Origin: an uncultured Clostridia bacterium
GTDB taxonomy: Bacteria > Bacillota_I > Bacilli_A > RF39 > UBA660
Direction: 5' to 3'
Length of the DNA stretch: 52,089 nt
Assembly (NCBI GenBank): GCA_947304495.1
Contig: CAMZBG010000002.1
Coordinates: 1-52,089, forward strand
Under the pieces are notes generated by a model. That model had not been told where the DNA came from and did not search any database. It was given only the letters and a program-made list of their open reading frames with translations. The position numbers and the translations under genes were made by a program. This document shows, in pieces, positions 36,564 through 44,737 of the stretch (the stretch's first letter is position 1; each line of letters begins with the position of its first letter).

Positions 36564-37353
36564 TTAATAATAGAGAAATATTCGTTCCCATTATCAAAAG
36601 AATTATACCTATAAATAATTCAATATAGCTATATATTTCTTTAAATGCTAAAATAAACATATAAGTTATACTTGATAATGATAAACCTAAAATAATATTA
36701 TAAAAGATATTATGATAATATTTAATTATATAGTTTATTAAGATAATACATATGATAAATGTAACAATCATTCCTAGACTATAATATAAGTAAATTTCAA
36801 AATTATTGATAACATATTGATAGTTTAAGATATTGGCTAATAAGTTTATAATTTCATCATATATACCTAATGTCATAAAAATAGCTGTTCCGCTAATACC
36901 TGGAATGATTGATGTAATTATTTCAATAGTACCGCCTAGAAAAAAGATTAGATTGTTATTTTTAAGTGTTAGTATATGATTAAATACTCCAAGACTAAGA
37001 AATAGTGTTATGATGTATATAGATAATATTACAATGATATTTATAGAAGAACTTTTTAGCTCTTTTTTTATATCAAAAACACCACCAATTATTAATCCAG
37101 TAAAAAACATGAGTGTTATAAACTTATGATTGTTTATTAGAATTAAGATGATTTTACTAAAAATAACTATGGCCAATAATATACCAGAAATAAAGGTTAG
37201 TAAAAATTTAGCATTCTTTTTCCAATTTGGAAAGAAGTTAACAATAGCTGATACTAATTTATCATATATATTGAAATTAATTGCTAGCATAGCTCCAGAA
37301 ACACCAGGGATAATTTTACCAATACCTACAAGAAAACTTTTTATAAAAAGCAA
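36553..37353 (-). CDS. DUF368 membrane protein, PopT-like undecaprenyl-phosphate translocase
   Basis: About 266 aa, eight or more helices in two inverted halves, each with the family loop: IIPGVSGAML near the N-terminus and IIPGISGTAI in the middle. DUF368 proteins (PopT) were shown to flip undecaprenyl phosphate back across the membrane for wall and teichoic acid synthesis. That fits with tagO and murD in this window. Start is uncertain: TTG at 37353 follows GGTGAT, while GTG or TTG at 37362-37365 overlap that site. Confidence 0.88.
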   Translation of the reverse strand: MLFIKSFLVGIGKIIPGVSGAMLAINFNIYDKLVSAIVNFFPNWKKNAKFLLTFISGILLAIVIFSKIILILINNHKFITLMFFTGLIIGGVFDIKKELKSSSINIIVILSIYIITLFLSLGVFNHILTLKNNNLIFFLGGTIEIITSIIPGISGTAIFMTLGIYDEIINLLANILNYQYVINNFEIYLYYSLGMIVTFIICIILINYIIKYYHNIFYNIILGLSLSSITYMFILAFKEIYSYIELFIGIILLIMGTNISLLLNKK

Positions 37354-37376
37354 GGATATCACCAATATATAATATG

Positions 37377-37402
37377 AAAAAAAGAGTATTTTATACTCTT
37401 TT
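37377..37402 (-). terminator. Terminator of the cohesin operon
   Basis: AAAGAGTAT (37381-37389) pairs with ATACTCTTT (37393-37401), three-base loop, T7 on the minus strand; it touches the stop codon. Confidence 0.75.
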
Positions 37403-38666
37403 AATTGTAACTATTTAAGTTGCGTTTGTATAGATATATACTGGCAATAAATGACACGATAAGGATTATGCCCATCATTGTAGATCCAACACCAGTTTGT
37501 GGATTATTGTTGGTATTGTTTCCAGAAGGTGTTGGGGTTGGAGTTGGAGTTGCCGAACTATTGCTTTGTTTAACTATTAAGAAGTAAGTTGCACTAGCAA
37601 GTCCTGAACTACTATCTTTTGGTACAACAATAAGTGGTATTTCCCTATCTTCACCATTTTCGTTACTAAATGTATATGGTTTTAGATATGTCAATGTTTC
37701 ATCAGAAAATTTATAATTGGTTGGATCATTTAAAGTTGCTTCAATTGTATATTCAACAACATCCTTTAAAGTTATGGTATAAGTTCCAGTACTACCCTTG
37801 GTAGCTGTTACATCGCCAATTTTAATTGATGCGATACCATTATCACTAGTATTTTGTTGTGCTGGTTTGATAATTGACAACGTATATGTTACAGCACTAT
37901 CACCACTACCAACAACTACTAAAACTAACATATCAGAGTTGCCGCCACTGGTAGTAAAGGCTATATTACTACAAGTTAATGTATCTCCCGTATGGCCATT
38001 TTTACAAACAACACTATCATTACTATTTTTAGGCGTTGCGTTGATGCCAAATGATTGAGTGCTGGCTGATTCCAAAGTGATTGAATAACCAGTATTAGTT
38101 ATATCTTCGGCATCGAATAGTTTCATAGTGAAGCCACCGCCACTTATAGTTAGATCACTAAGCCCTCTATTGGAAGTATCTTCTCCAGGAGTGTTTGGTG
38201 TAGAACCACCAGTCACAGCAATTTCTGCAGATGTACTAGCTACTTCTGTAGAGCTTACGCTTGTATCATATAATTTATTGGAATCAATCGTTATCGTTTG
38301 AGTACCTGTAGCAGTTGCTGAAGCAGTAGCTTTAAAAGTCAAAATATTAAACGTTCCGCTTGGATCGGTATCACCAGATATACCAAGGTCAATTAAATCG
38401 TTGGTACTAATGCTTGTGGTATTACTAAATGCTTGCCAGCCAGATGCTACTTGAAAATTAGTAATTGTCAAGCCCTCACCAAACTTAATTACACCTTGAT
38501 ATGCTGATATGCCAACATCCGAAGTACCAGTTAATACGCAGTTGGTACTTTCACTTGGGGCTAAGCTACTAGCATCACAAGTAAGATTAACACTACCAGT
38601 TAAGGCATTAATTTTAACTGGAATAAATGCTAATAAGATAAAAATGTATTTCCTTAATTTTTTCAT
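37401..38666 (-). CDS. Cohesin-like surface protein with NPQTG sorting signal
   Basis: 421 aa. Signal peptide ending near NALTG. A cohesin-like beta sandwich (about 24-155) has a Cys pair (Cys30 and Cys43) near its start, a pattern repeated in the next two genes. Two cadherin-like modules follow (about 165-270 and 275-365). A Pro-Thr linker leads to NPQTG (388-392), a hydrophobic helix and a short basic tail (YKRN), i.e. a sortase signal of variant type. It should be attached to the cell wall and could hold dockerin-bearing proteins. AGAGGTGG precedes the ATG, which overlaps the upstream stop as ATGA. No sortase gene is in the window. Confidence 0.8.
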   Translation of the reverse strand: MKKLRKYIFILLAFIPVKINALTGSVNLTCDASSLAPSESTNCVLTGTSDVGISAYQGVIKFGEGLTITNFQVASGWQAFSNTTSISTNDLIDLGISGDTDPSGTFNILTFKATASATATGTQTITIDSNKLYDTSVSSTEVASTSAEIAVTGGSTPNTPGEDTSNRGLSDLTISGGGFTMKLFDAEDITNTGYSITLESASTQSFGINATPKNSNDSVVCKNGHTGDTLTCSNIAFTTSGGNSDMLVLVVVGSGDSAVTYTLSIIKPAQQNTSDNGIASIKIGDVTATKGSTGTYTITLKDVVEYTIEATLNDPTNYKFSDETLTYLKPYTFSNENGEDREIPLIVVPKDSSSGLASATYFLIVKQSNSSATPTPTPTPSGNNTNNNPQTGVGSTMMGIILIVSFIASIYLYKRNLNSYN

Positions 38667-40363
38667 TCTACCACCTCTGACGAGTTTGTTACTTCTAATG
38701 TATTTATTCGTCCTCTATAATATCTATAAAGCAATATGACATCGCCAAAGTCTATGCTTCCATCATTATTAATGTCTCCTGCCGATAATAATTCATTACT
38801 CAATTGAATGCGTCCTCTGTATGCTCTATATAAGATGATAACATCTGTAAAATCTACTTTAGTAAATTCATCTAAAACTCCAACTACTGATAAGAAATAT
38901 TCAACTGTTTCTTCTTCAAATTCAATTTGAAGCATATCGCCGGTTTTAACTTCTGTATTTTCATCTTCGATAAGAGAACCATCAGCAGCTATAAAGGCAA
39001 TATTTCCGTTTGTAGTTATTTGACTTCTAAGGGTAGCAAATGTACTACCGATTGGAAGTCTTTTAATAATTTCATGTTGTTCATCGACAATTAAGTTACC
39101 TAAATTGTACTGATCGGTAACAAATTTTAATGTTTCTAATCTGGATGTTTGTCCTTCTAGTATATATTCTATTTCAATAGTATATTTTGAAGTAATAATA
39201 TCTGTTCCATGACTTGTAGGAACATATGTATTTTCTTCTTTAGTAGCACTAATCAATGTTCCACTACCATTATATAATTTAAAGTTTAAATTGTTGATGG
39301 TAGTATTAATTTTACTAAAGAATTCTGTTACACTAACATCATCTCCAATATATAAATTACCATTTTTAACACTATAATCAGTTGTGTAGTTAACAATATT
39401 AATACTACTTACTACTTCTTCATCATACCTAACTTCTAATTTACCATTATTAATATTATAACTTAAACCGGTTTCAAGTATTTCTAAACTATTTTTAATG
39501 GTCTCATTGGAATCAGCTCCAGTATAGATATAATTGTTATCTTTGTTATAAGTATATACTTCAGTATTAAATTCATATTCACGATAGATACTTAAGGTAT
39601 ATACTTCTTCCTCATCACCGTTTTCAGCTACGACGATAAATTCAAATTCATTAGTACCATAATGTAGTTCAACGGTTTCACCTAAGGTTATACCTTCCAT
39701 AGATGCATTTTGATCAGTTGGAACAGCTCCAATAGTTATTTCTGAAACATTGCTTGGTACTGTTGCAGAATATGTTTTGTTTTCTTCATCATAGGTAACT
39801 TCAACATCTTCATTACTAACTGTGACGCTTTCAACAGTAGCTATATTATTCTTTACTCTCAAATTAAATGATATATCTTCAAGTTCTTGCATTTCATCAT
39901 TATCAAGTGATAATTCGATATCAGTTAAGCCAATCGTGTAATTGGTATTAGGCTCACTTTCAGTGTGTAATTTAAATTTTAAAGCACCGACCATAGTTAT
40001 TTCTTCAAAACCATTTGTATTAGCTACTGCAAAGCCATTTGAAGTAGCTGCCAATACCAAGATATCTTCATTTTCATTGTCGTAAGATACATACTCAATT
40101 TCTTCTGGAAAAATATAATTTGCTTTTAATGACATTATTTTATTTTCTCCTTCGGAAATTACGTAGATAAAACATGTAGTATCTTCATCATAACCAATAG
40201 CCTCTGGACAAGATAATACCAAAGGAGGTAGTTCTTCATCTTCTAAGCCAAATGTTCCTCTTCTTATCCAAAGAACCGCCATCATTATTAATAAAGCAAT
40301 AAATATGGCTATAGAGATACAAACTACATAATTCTTTTTAATAAAATCAATTACTCTGTTCAT
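38663..40363 (-). CDS. Membrane-anchored protein with cohesin-like and dockerin domains
   Basis: 566 aa. N-terminal transmembrane anchor (about 12-33), then a cohesin-like domain (about 46-175, Cys52 and Cys64), a cadherin-like sandwich (about 178-265) and a long beta-rich part of about 140 residues. The C-terminal module is shared with the two other dockerin proteins. Its dockerin has a degraded first calcium loop (KVDFTDVIILYRAYRG) and an intact second (DINNDGSIDFGD, then VILLYRYYRG). Bearing both domain kinds, it could act as an adaptor. Start: ATG at 40363 after AGGAG. Overlaps the upstream gene by 17 nt and the downstream one by 4. Confidence 0.82.
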   Translation of the reverse strand: MNRVIDFIKKNYVVCISIAIFIALLIMMAVLWIRRGTFGLEDEELPPLVLSCPEAIGYDEDTTCFIYVISEGENKIMSLKANYIFPEEIEYVSYDNENEDILVLAATSNGFAVANTNGFEEITMVGALKFKLHTESEPNTNYTIGLTDIELSLDNDEMQELEDISFNLRVKNNIATVESVTVSNEDVEVTYDEENKTYSATVPSNVSEITIGAVPTDQNASMEGITLGETVELHYGTNEFEFIVVAENGDEEEVYTLSIYREYEFNTEVYTYNKDNNYIYTGADSNETIKNSLEILETGLSYNINNGKLEVRYDEEVVSSINIVNYTTDYSVKNGNLYIGDDVSVTEFFSKINTTINNLNFKLYNGSGTLISATKEENTYVPTSHGTDIITSKYTIEIEYILEGQTSRLETLKFVTDQYNLGNLIVDEQHEIIKRLPIGSTFATLRSQITTNGNIAFIAADGSLIEDENTEVKTGDMLQIEFEEETVEYFLSVVGVLDEFTKVDFTDVIILYRAYRGRIQLSNELLSAGDINNDGSIDFGDVILLYRYYRGRINTLEVTNSSEVVE

Positions 40364-41246
40364 TTTTATTTCTCCTACCAAATAGCATTCTTGCAATATT
40401 AATAATTATCAATAGTGCAATGATTGCAATAAATATATATTTATAATTTTGCTTATTATTTACAATGGTTTCTGGTTTTTTGATGTTTATTTTATATACT
40501 GTACTATTCATATCTTCAGAGACAACTTCAACTTCGATAACGCTACCATCAACTAATTCTTTGTTCCCAGTGATTATATATCTGTTTTCTTCATCTTCAG
40601 GAACGGCAGTAATTGATAATCTATCTTCATCGGCAATGGTAAGTGTATATTCAAAGGTATTTTTATCAAAGTTAAGATTATAGTTATCAATAATAATATT
40701 TTCTAGATATATCTTTTTAGTCTCTGTAGTTATATCATCTTTATTATCATTGGTATTATTGGTTGTATTTGTATTTGTGTTAGTATTAGTATTAGTGTTA
40801 GTATTTGTATTAGTACTAGGTTTACTCGTTGGAGTAATTATCTTTTGTGATACACTATCTACTTTTTGACTTTTAGCATTCAAATCATAAAAAAGAATAT
40901 CATAGATACTGACAGAACCAGTATCTGTACCATCTTTTTTAAGTTTTAATGTACCAACAGTAAAATTTCCTTTGATATCATCAGCAGCCATCAAAGAGAT
41001 TTTACCATCATTACCATCGCCCATTGACCAGGCATTATCTTTAGTAAAAGATATTACTTTAAGAGATGAGTTCAAACTATACTGCATCTCAATACCAGTA
41101 ATAGTATCCGTAGCATTACCAGTAATTTTACAAGTAATTTCACTACCACTGGCCGCTTCTTTTGGACAATCTAAAGCAATGCTATTGGCAAATACTAAGG
41201 TTGGAAAAATTAATAATAAATACATGAATAATATTTTTTGTTTCAT
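40347..41246 (-). CDS. Membrane-anchored cohesin-like protein
   Basis: 299 aa. Signal peptide ending in VFANS. Cohesin-like beta sandwich (about 21-135) with the Cys pair Cys27 and Cys39 (LDCPKE and EITCKITG). A linker of eight Thr-Asn units (about 145-160) leads to a short cadherin-like domain (about 180-260), a transmembrane helix (about 268-288) and a basic tail. Its layout is that of an anchoring scaffoldin with a single cohesin. AGTAGGGG precedes the ATG. First gene of a three-gene operon with its own promoter. The cohesin call rests on fold pattern and on dockerins nearby. Confidence 0.8.
   Translation of the reverse strand: MKQKILFMYLLLIFPTLVFANSIALDCPKEAASGSEITCKITGNATDTITGIEMQYSLNSSLKVISFTKDNAWSMGDGNDGKISLMAADDIKGNFTVGTLKLKKDGTDTGSVSIYDILFYDLNAKSQKVDSVSQKIITPTSKPSTNTNTNTNTNTNTNTNTTNNTNDNKDDITTETKKIYLENIIIDNYNLNFDKNTFEYTLTIADEDRLSITAVPEDEENRYIITGNKELVDGSVIEVEVVSEDMNSTVYKINIKKPETIVNNKQNYKYIFIAIIALLIIINIARMLFGRRNKNEQSN
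40767..40814 (-). repeat. Eight tandem ACN-AAY units coding for a Thr-Asn linker
   Basis: Eight six-base units on the minus strand, differing only at third codon positions. They encode the spacer between the cohesin-like domain and the membrane-proximal part. Confidence 0.85.
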
Positions 41247-41268
41247 ATATTCCCCTACTCTCTATGTA

Positions 41269-41297
41269 AGTATATCATACTTTTTAAATGATGACAA
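41269..41297 (-). promoter_or_regulatory. Promoter of the cohesin operon
   Basis: Minus strand TTGTCA (41297-41292), 17-base spacer, TATACT (41274-41269), TGA extension. Confidence 0.7.
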
Positions 41298-41298
41298 G

Positions 41299-41328
41299 AA
41301 AAAAATATACTAAAGTTAGTATATTTTT
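41299..41328 (-). terminator. Terminator of lon
   Basis: Twelve-pair arms (41301-41312 and 41317-41328) over a four-base loop, with T runs on both strands. The lon stop codon is in the right arm. Confidence 0.75.
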
Positions 41329-43603
41329 AGAATAAATCATTATATAGTTCTAAATAACTGTTTATATATTTTATATGAATACCTTTCAATAATTCTTGTG
41401 GTATTTCTCTGACATCTTCTTTGTTATCAATTGGTACATAGATAGTTTTGACATTGTTATTAATTGCTGCCAACACTTTTTCTTTAATACCACCTACAGG
41501 TAATACTTTACCACGCAAAGTTATTTCACCACTCATACTTACAGTGGTATCTATTTCTTTTTGCTTTAATAAACTAATTATACCAGTCATAATAGCAAGA
41601 CCTGCTGATGGTCCATCTTTAGGAATAGCTGCTCCTTCAAAATGAATATGAAAATCTTTTTCAGAAAACACTTTATCATCAATTTCCATTAGAGTACTAT
41701 TAGCTTTGATATAACTTATTGCTACTTCGGCACTTTCTTTTAGGATATCACCTAACATACCTGTCAAATGAATATTACCGCTACCATTATAACTTAGGAC
41801 AGTTGTTTTTTGAATACAACCTCCATAAGGGGTATATCCTAAGGCATTAATAACTCCAATATAACTTTCTTTTTCATTGCTTAAGGTACGATATTTATAA
41901 TTACCTAGGTAATCAGTTACTTTTATTTTCTCATCTGAAAGGCCATCAATTAGAGTTTTTCGATATATTTTATCAATACATCTTTCTAGTTGTCTAACAC
42001 CAGATTCTCTTGTATAATGGGTTACTATTTCTTTGATATCATTACTAGTTAATGTCAATTCAAAATCATAATACTTATTCAATTTTGGAATAATGTAATT
42101 AAGAGCAATATCTTCTTTTTCATGGATAGTATAACTAGATAAATTTATAATTTCTAATCTATCTTTTAAAGCATCAGGAATAGCATCTTCATCATTACCA
42201 GTTAAAATAAATAAGACATTTGATAAATCTACTTCTTCTTCAATATAATTATCGACAAAATTCATATTTTGTTCAGTATCTAAGACATCTAGTAAAGCTG
42301 AAGCAGGATCGCCTTTATAATCTTTGGTAAGTTTATCAATTTCATCGATTAAGAATACTGGATTATTGACTCCTACTCTCTTAAGTCCTTGAATTATTCT
42401 ACCAGGACTAGCCCCAATATAAGTTCTTCGATGACCGACTATTTCTCCTTCATCGTGAACACCACCAACGCTAATTTTAACGAACTTTTTATTTAGGGCA
42501 GTAGCAATTGATTTGGCCATAGTAGTCTTACCAACACCAGGTGGACCTATCAAGCATAAGATAGGACTCTTGTTCTTTTTTCTTAGCTTAGTTACAGCAA
42601 TATATTCAATTATTCTATCTTTAACTGAAGTTAATCCAAAATGGGTACTATCCAAGCTTTTTCTAATATCATCAATATTTTTATTGTCTTTAGTAGCTTT
42701 ATTCCATGGTAAGCTTGCTAAAACATCAATATAGTTTCTAATGATAGACATTTCTGGAGAAGTAGGACTGGTAAGTTCATATCGATTTAATTCTTCTTCT
42801 AATCTATCCTTGATATATTCTGGGTAATCTCCCATATTTATTTTGCTATTTAATTTTACGATATCATTATCTTTAATATCAATTTCATTAATTTCTTCTT
42901 TAATTAATTTGATTTTTTCTTTTAAAATATAATTCTTTTGTTCTTCATCTAATCTTTCTTTTAGATCTTCATCAATTTTATTTTCAAGTTTGACAGTTTC
43001 CATTTCTCTACTTAGATCATGAATTATATCTTTAATTCTATTCATAGGATTACATATTTCAATGTATTTAGCTTTAACTGAATATTCGAATGGTAATTCT
43101 GAAACAATAATATCTGATAATCTAGAAATATTATTGACGCCATTGATTCTACCTAATACATTATTAGATACGTTAGATGATATATCTATATAATCATTTA
43201 GATCTTTTAAAAGAATTCTTTTTAAGGCTGTAGCTTCTAACTCATCATAATCATAGTCTTTAGTTTGAATAACAAATGCTTCATAACTATCATCATCATT
43301 TTCAATATAATTTAATACTTCTACTCTATCAAGGCCTACGATAACCAATCTAGTTATACCATTAGATAATTCTAATTTAGTCTTAATTTTACCTAAGATA
43401 CCAATTTTAGGTAATTTTCTAACGTTAGGTCTCTCTTCTAAGGAATCATTTAAATTTATAAATAGAATGTGACCATCATGATTGGCTTCGCTAGTATTAA
43501 TAATCTTTTTTTCTAATTCTGTCGATAATTCAATTCTTAATTCATTATATGGAAGAATTACAACATCTCTTAAAAAAATGATTGGTAAATTACTTTGAAT
43601 CAT
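41327..43603 (-). CDS. lon: ATP-dependent protease Lon
   Basis: AAA+ serine protease that degrades misfolded and regulatory proteins. 758 aa, LonA type: N-terminal substrate domain (opening IIFLRDVVILPYNE), coiled linker, AAA+ module with Walker A GPPGVGKTTMAK and FLIDEIDKL, and C-terminal protease domain with Ser666 in PKDGPSAGLA and Lys707 in GGIKEKVLAA. AGGTAGGTGA precedes the ATG. It has its own promoter and a leader with a strong hairpin, described separately. Confidence 0.97.
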   Translation of the reverse strand: MIQSNLPIIFLRDVVILPYNELRIELSTELEKKIINTSEANHDGHILFINLNDSLEERPNVRKLPKIGILGKIKTKLELSNGITRLVIVGLDRVEVLNYIENDDDSYEAFVIQTKDYDYDELEATALKRILLKDLNDYIDISSNVSNNVLGRINGVNNISRLSDIIVSELPFEYSVKAKYIEICNPMNRIKDIIHDLSREMETVKLENKIDEDLKERLDEEQKNYILKEKIKLIKEEINEIDIKDNDIVKLNSKINMGDYPEYIKDRLEEELNRYELTSPTSPEMSIIRNYIDVLASLPWNKATKDNKNIDDIRKSLDSTHFGLTSVKDRIIEYIAVTKLRKKNKSPILCLIGPPGVGKTTMAKSIATALNKKFVKISVGGVHDEGEIVGHRRTYIGASPGRIIQGLKRVGVNNPVFLIDEIDKLTKDYKGDPASALLDVLDTEQNMNFVDNYIEEEVDLSNVLFILTGNDEDAIPDALKDRLEIINLSSYTIHEKEDIALNYIIPKLNKYYDFELTLTSNDIKEIVTHYTRESGVRQLERCIDKIYRKTLIDGLSDEKIKVTDYLGNYKYRTLSNEKESYIGVINALGYTPYGGCIQKTTVLSYNGSGNIHLTGMLGDILKESAEVAISYIKANSTLMEIDDKVFSEKDFHIHFEGAAIPKDGPSAGLAIMTGIISLLKQKEIDTTVSMSGEITLRGKVLPVGGIKEKVLAAINNNVKTIYVPIDNKEDVREIPQELLKGIHIKYINSYLELYNDLF

Positions 43604-43625
43604 GTTGTCACCTACCTTACTTAAT

Positions 43626-43672
43626 AAAAAGGACTGTTACTAAGATTTAAAGTGGAATTTTAATAACAGTCC
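43626..43672 (-). promoter_or_regulatory. Hairpin plus T5 in the lon leader (attenuator candidate)
   Basis: Nine-pair perfect arms GGACTGTTA (43631-43639) and TAACAGTCC (43664-43672). Pairing continues inward for about seven more positions with one wobble and one mismatch. On the minus strand TTTTT follows (43630-43626). It lies between the predicted lon promoter and its ribosome site. Confidence 0.6.
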
Positions 43673-43690
43673 CTTCTTTCTTGATTACTT

Positions 43691-43718
43691 ATTTTAATCA
43701 ATTTAGTATAGATATCAA
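43691..43718 (-). promoter_or_regulatory. Promoter of lon
   Basis: Minus strand TTGATA (43718-43713), 16-base spacer, TAAAAT (43696-43691). No CIRCE or CtsR-type repeats were seen near it. Confidence 0.55.
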
Positions 43719-43789
43719 TAGATTTGACACATTTTTTACACAGGATTTAAGAGTATTTTTAAGGGGTAAAAATTAACATAATTTTTTTC

Positions 43790-43818
43790 TTGACAAGCCT
43801 TTATTTATTCTTTATAAT
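43790..43818 (+). promoter_or_regulatory. Perfect consensus sigma-A promoter
   Basis: TTGACA (43790-43795), exactly 17 bases, TATAAT (43813-43818). The predicted transcript begins near 43825, about 78 nt before the small gene. Confidence 0.85.
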
Positions 43819-43902
43819 AAGACCTAATAGCAGAAATTTCCCTAATATTTTTTAACAATTTTTAAGGTATTTAATATACTATCAATGAAAGGTAGTGATA
43901 TT

Positions 43903-44127
43903 ATGTACCAAAATAATTATTTAAAACAAAATATGAGGCCTATCTATCCCAATAATGATAATCGTTTTGTTGGCGGAGGATTTTTAGGGCCTTTTATTTT
44001 GGGCGGAATTACTGGTGGTTTGTTAGCACCAGCTTTTTATCCTAGACCAATATATGGTCCTGTACCTTATATGAATGCTCCAATATATTATCCAAGGCCA
44101 TATACAAGCACAACAACTTTTTATTAA
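43903..44127 (+). CDS. Small Pro/Tyr/Gly-rich protein, unknown function
   Basis: 74 aa. A polar N-terminus leads to a Gly-rich hydrophobic stretch (GGGFLGPFILGGITGGLLAP), then a Pro/Tyr-rich tail (YPRPIYGPVPYM, YYPRPY). Composition resembles small spore-coat or surface proteins, but I assign no family. Start: ATG at 43903 after AAAGG; the ATG at 43885 lacks a site. A perfect sigma-A promoter lies upstream. A weaker sigma-K-like pair (AACA at 43854-43857, AATATACTA at 43873-43881, same 16-base gap as at 16 kb) is also present. Confidence 0.7.
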   Translation: MYQNNYLKQNMRPIYPNNDNRFVGGGFLGPFILGGITGGLLAPAFYPRPIYGPVPYMNAPIYYPRPYTSTTTFY

Positions 44128-44134
44128 ATTTTAA

Positions 44135-44163
44135 TAACACTTTTAATAATTTTGTGATATAAT
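44135..44163 (+). promoter_or_regulatory. Extended -10 promoter with very short leader
   Basis: TGA-TATAAT at 44155-44163; the -35 (TAACAC) is poor. The predicted start, near 44170, coincides with the AGGTGA ribosome site of the next gene. Confidence 0.55.
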
Positions 44164-44179
44164 TATTCTAGGTGAAAGT

Positions 44180-44704
44180 ATGAAGAGCGGTTATATTATA
44201 GATTATGTCAACGAAAATGAGTTTAGAAAAAAAGAACGTGCTATTAAAAAATATAACATGTTAGCATATAAAAAATTATTGTTTGATTATTATCCTAGTT
44301 TAAGGGAAGGTAATTTTTTGGGAGTACTTGTATCGACAAATGAAGAAAAACATATTGATAAATATGAGTTGACGCTACCTACGGATAAAACTTTTGTTAA
44401 AGTTCATGGTAATATTACGTTACATTATTCCGTATATTTAGATCAGAGAACAGTAGTGTTAGAAACACTTACTCCTGAAGATATCTTAACTGAGGGACAT
44501 CAAAAAGAACTTACTACTTATAAGGGTGTTATGGTATCTAAATCACATAAGGATTTAGATATGTTTAAGATTAATCTTTTAAATAGTATGAATAAGGATG
44601 GATTCTTAAAGTTAGATAGTATTCCTAATTGGTTATTAGTAACGATGTCAGTTATGCTATCTATTTTGCTAGCCTTTGTAATATCAAAATTGTTGTTTAG
44701 ATAA
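44180..44704 (+). CDS. Tail-anchored protein of unknown function
   Basis: 174 aa. A soluble N-terminal domain of about 145 residues, charged, with beta-rich middle (GNITLHYSVYLDQRTVVLE), is followed by one C-terminal transmembrane helix (about 150-171) and a basic end. The orientation suggests the main domain is cytoplasmic. I do not recognise the family. AGGTGAAAGT precedes the ATG. It ends just before a bidirectional terminator shared with murD. Confidence 0.75.
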   Translation: MKSGYIIDYVNENEFRKKERAIKKYNMLAYKKLLFDYYPSLREGNFLGVLVSTNEEKHIDKYELTLPTDKTFVKVHGNITLHYSVYLDQRTVVLETLTPEDILTEGHQKELTTYKGVMVSKSHKDLDMFKINLLNSMNKDGFLKLDSIPNWLLVTMSVMLSILLAFVISKLLFR

Positions 44705-44737
44705 TAAAAAGATTGAAATTAGATTTCAATCTTTTTT
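44705..44737. terminator. Bidirectional terminator between the tail-anchored gene and murD
   Basis: Fourteen-pair perfect stem (44706-44719 and 44723-44736) with a three-base loop and T runs on both strands. The murD stop is in the loop. Confidence 0.88.

Larger units (their letters stand above)
43604..43902. other. Regulatory interval between lon and the 74-aa gene
   Basis: Nearly 300 bases without a gene. It holds the lon leader hairpin and promoter (minus strand), a consensus promoter for the plus-strand small gene, and about 70 AT-rich bases between the two promoters in which I see nothing else. Confidence 0.7.

Noticed and set aside
43604..43902. Heat-shock operator (CIRCE or CtsR) or T-box upstream of lon
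   Set aside because: None of the expected inverted or direct repeats, nor a T-box sequence, is present; only the plain hairpin is.
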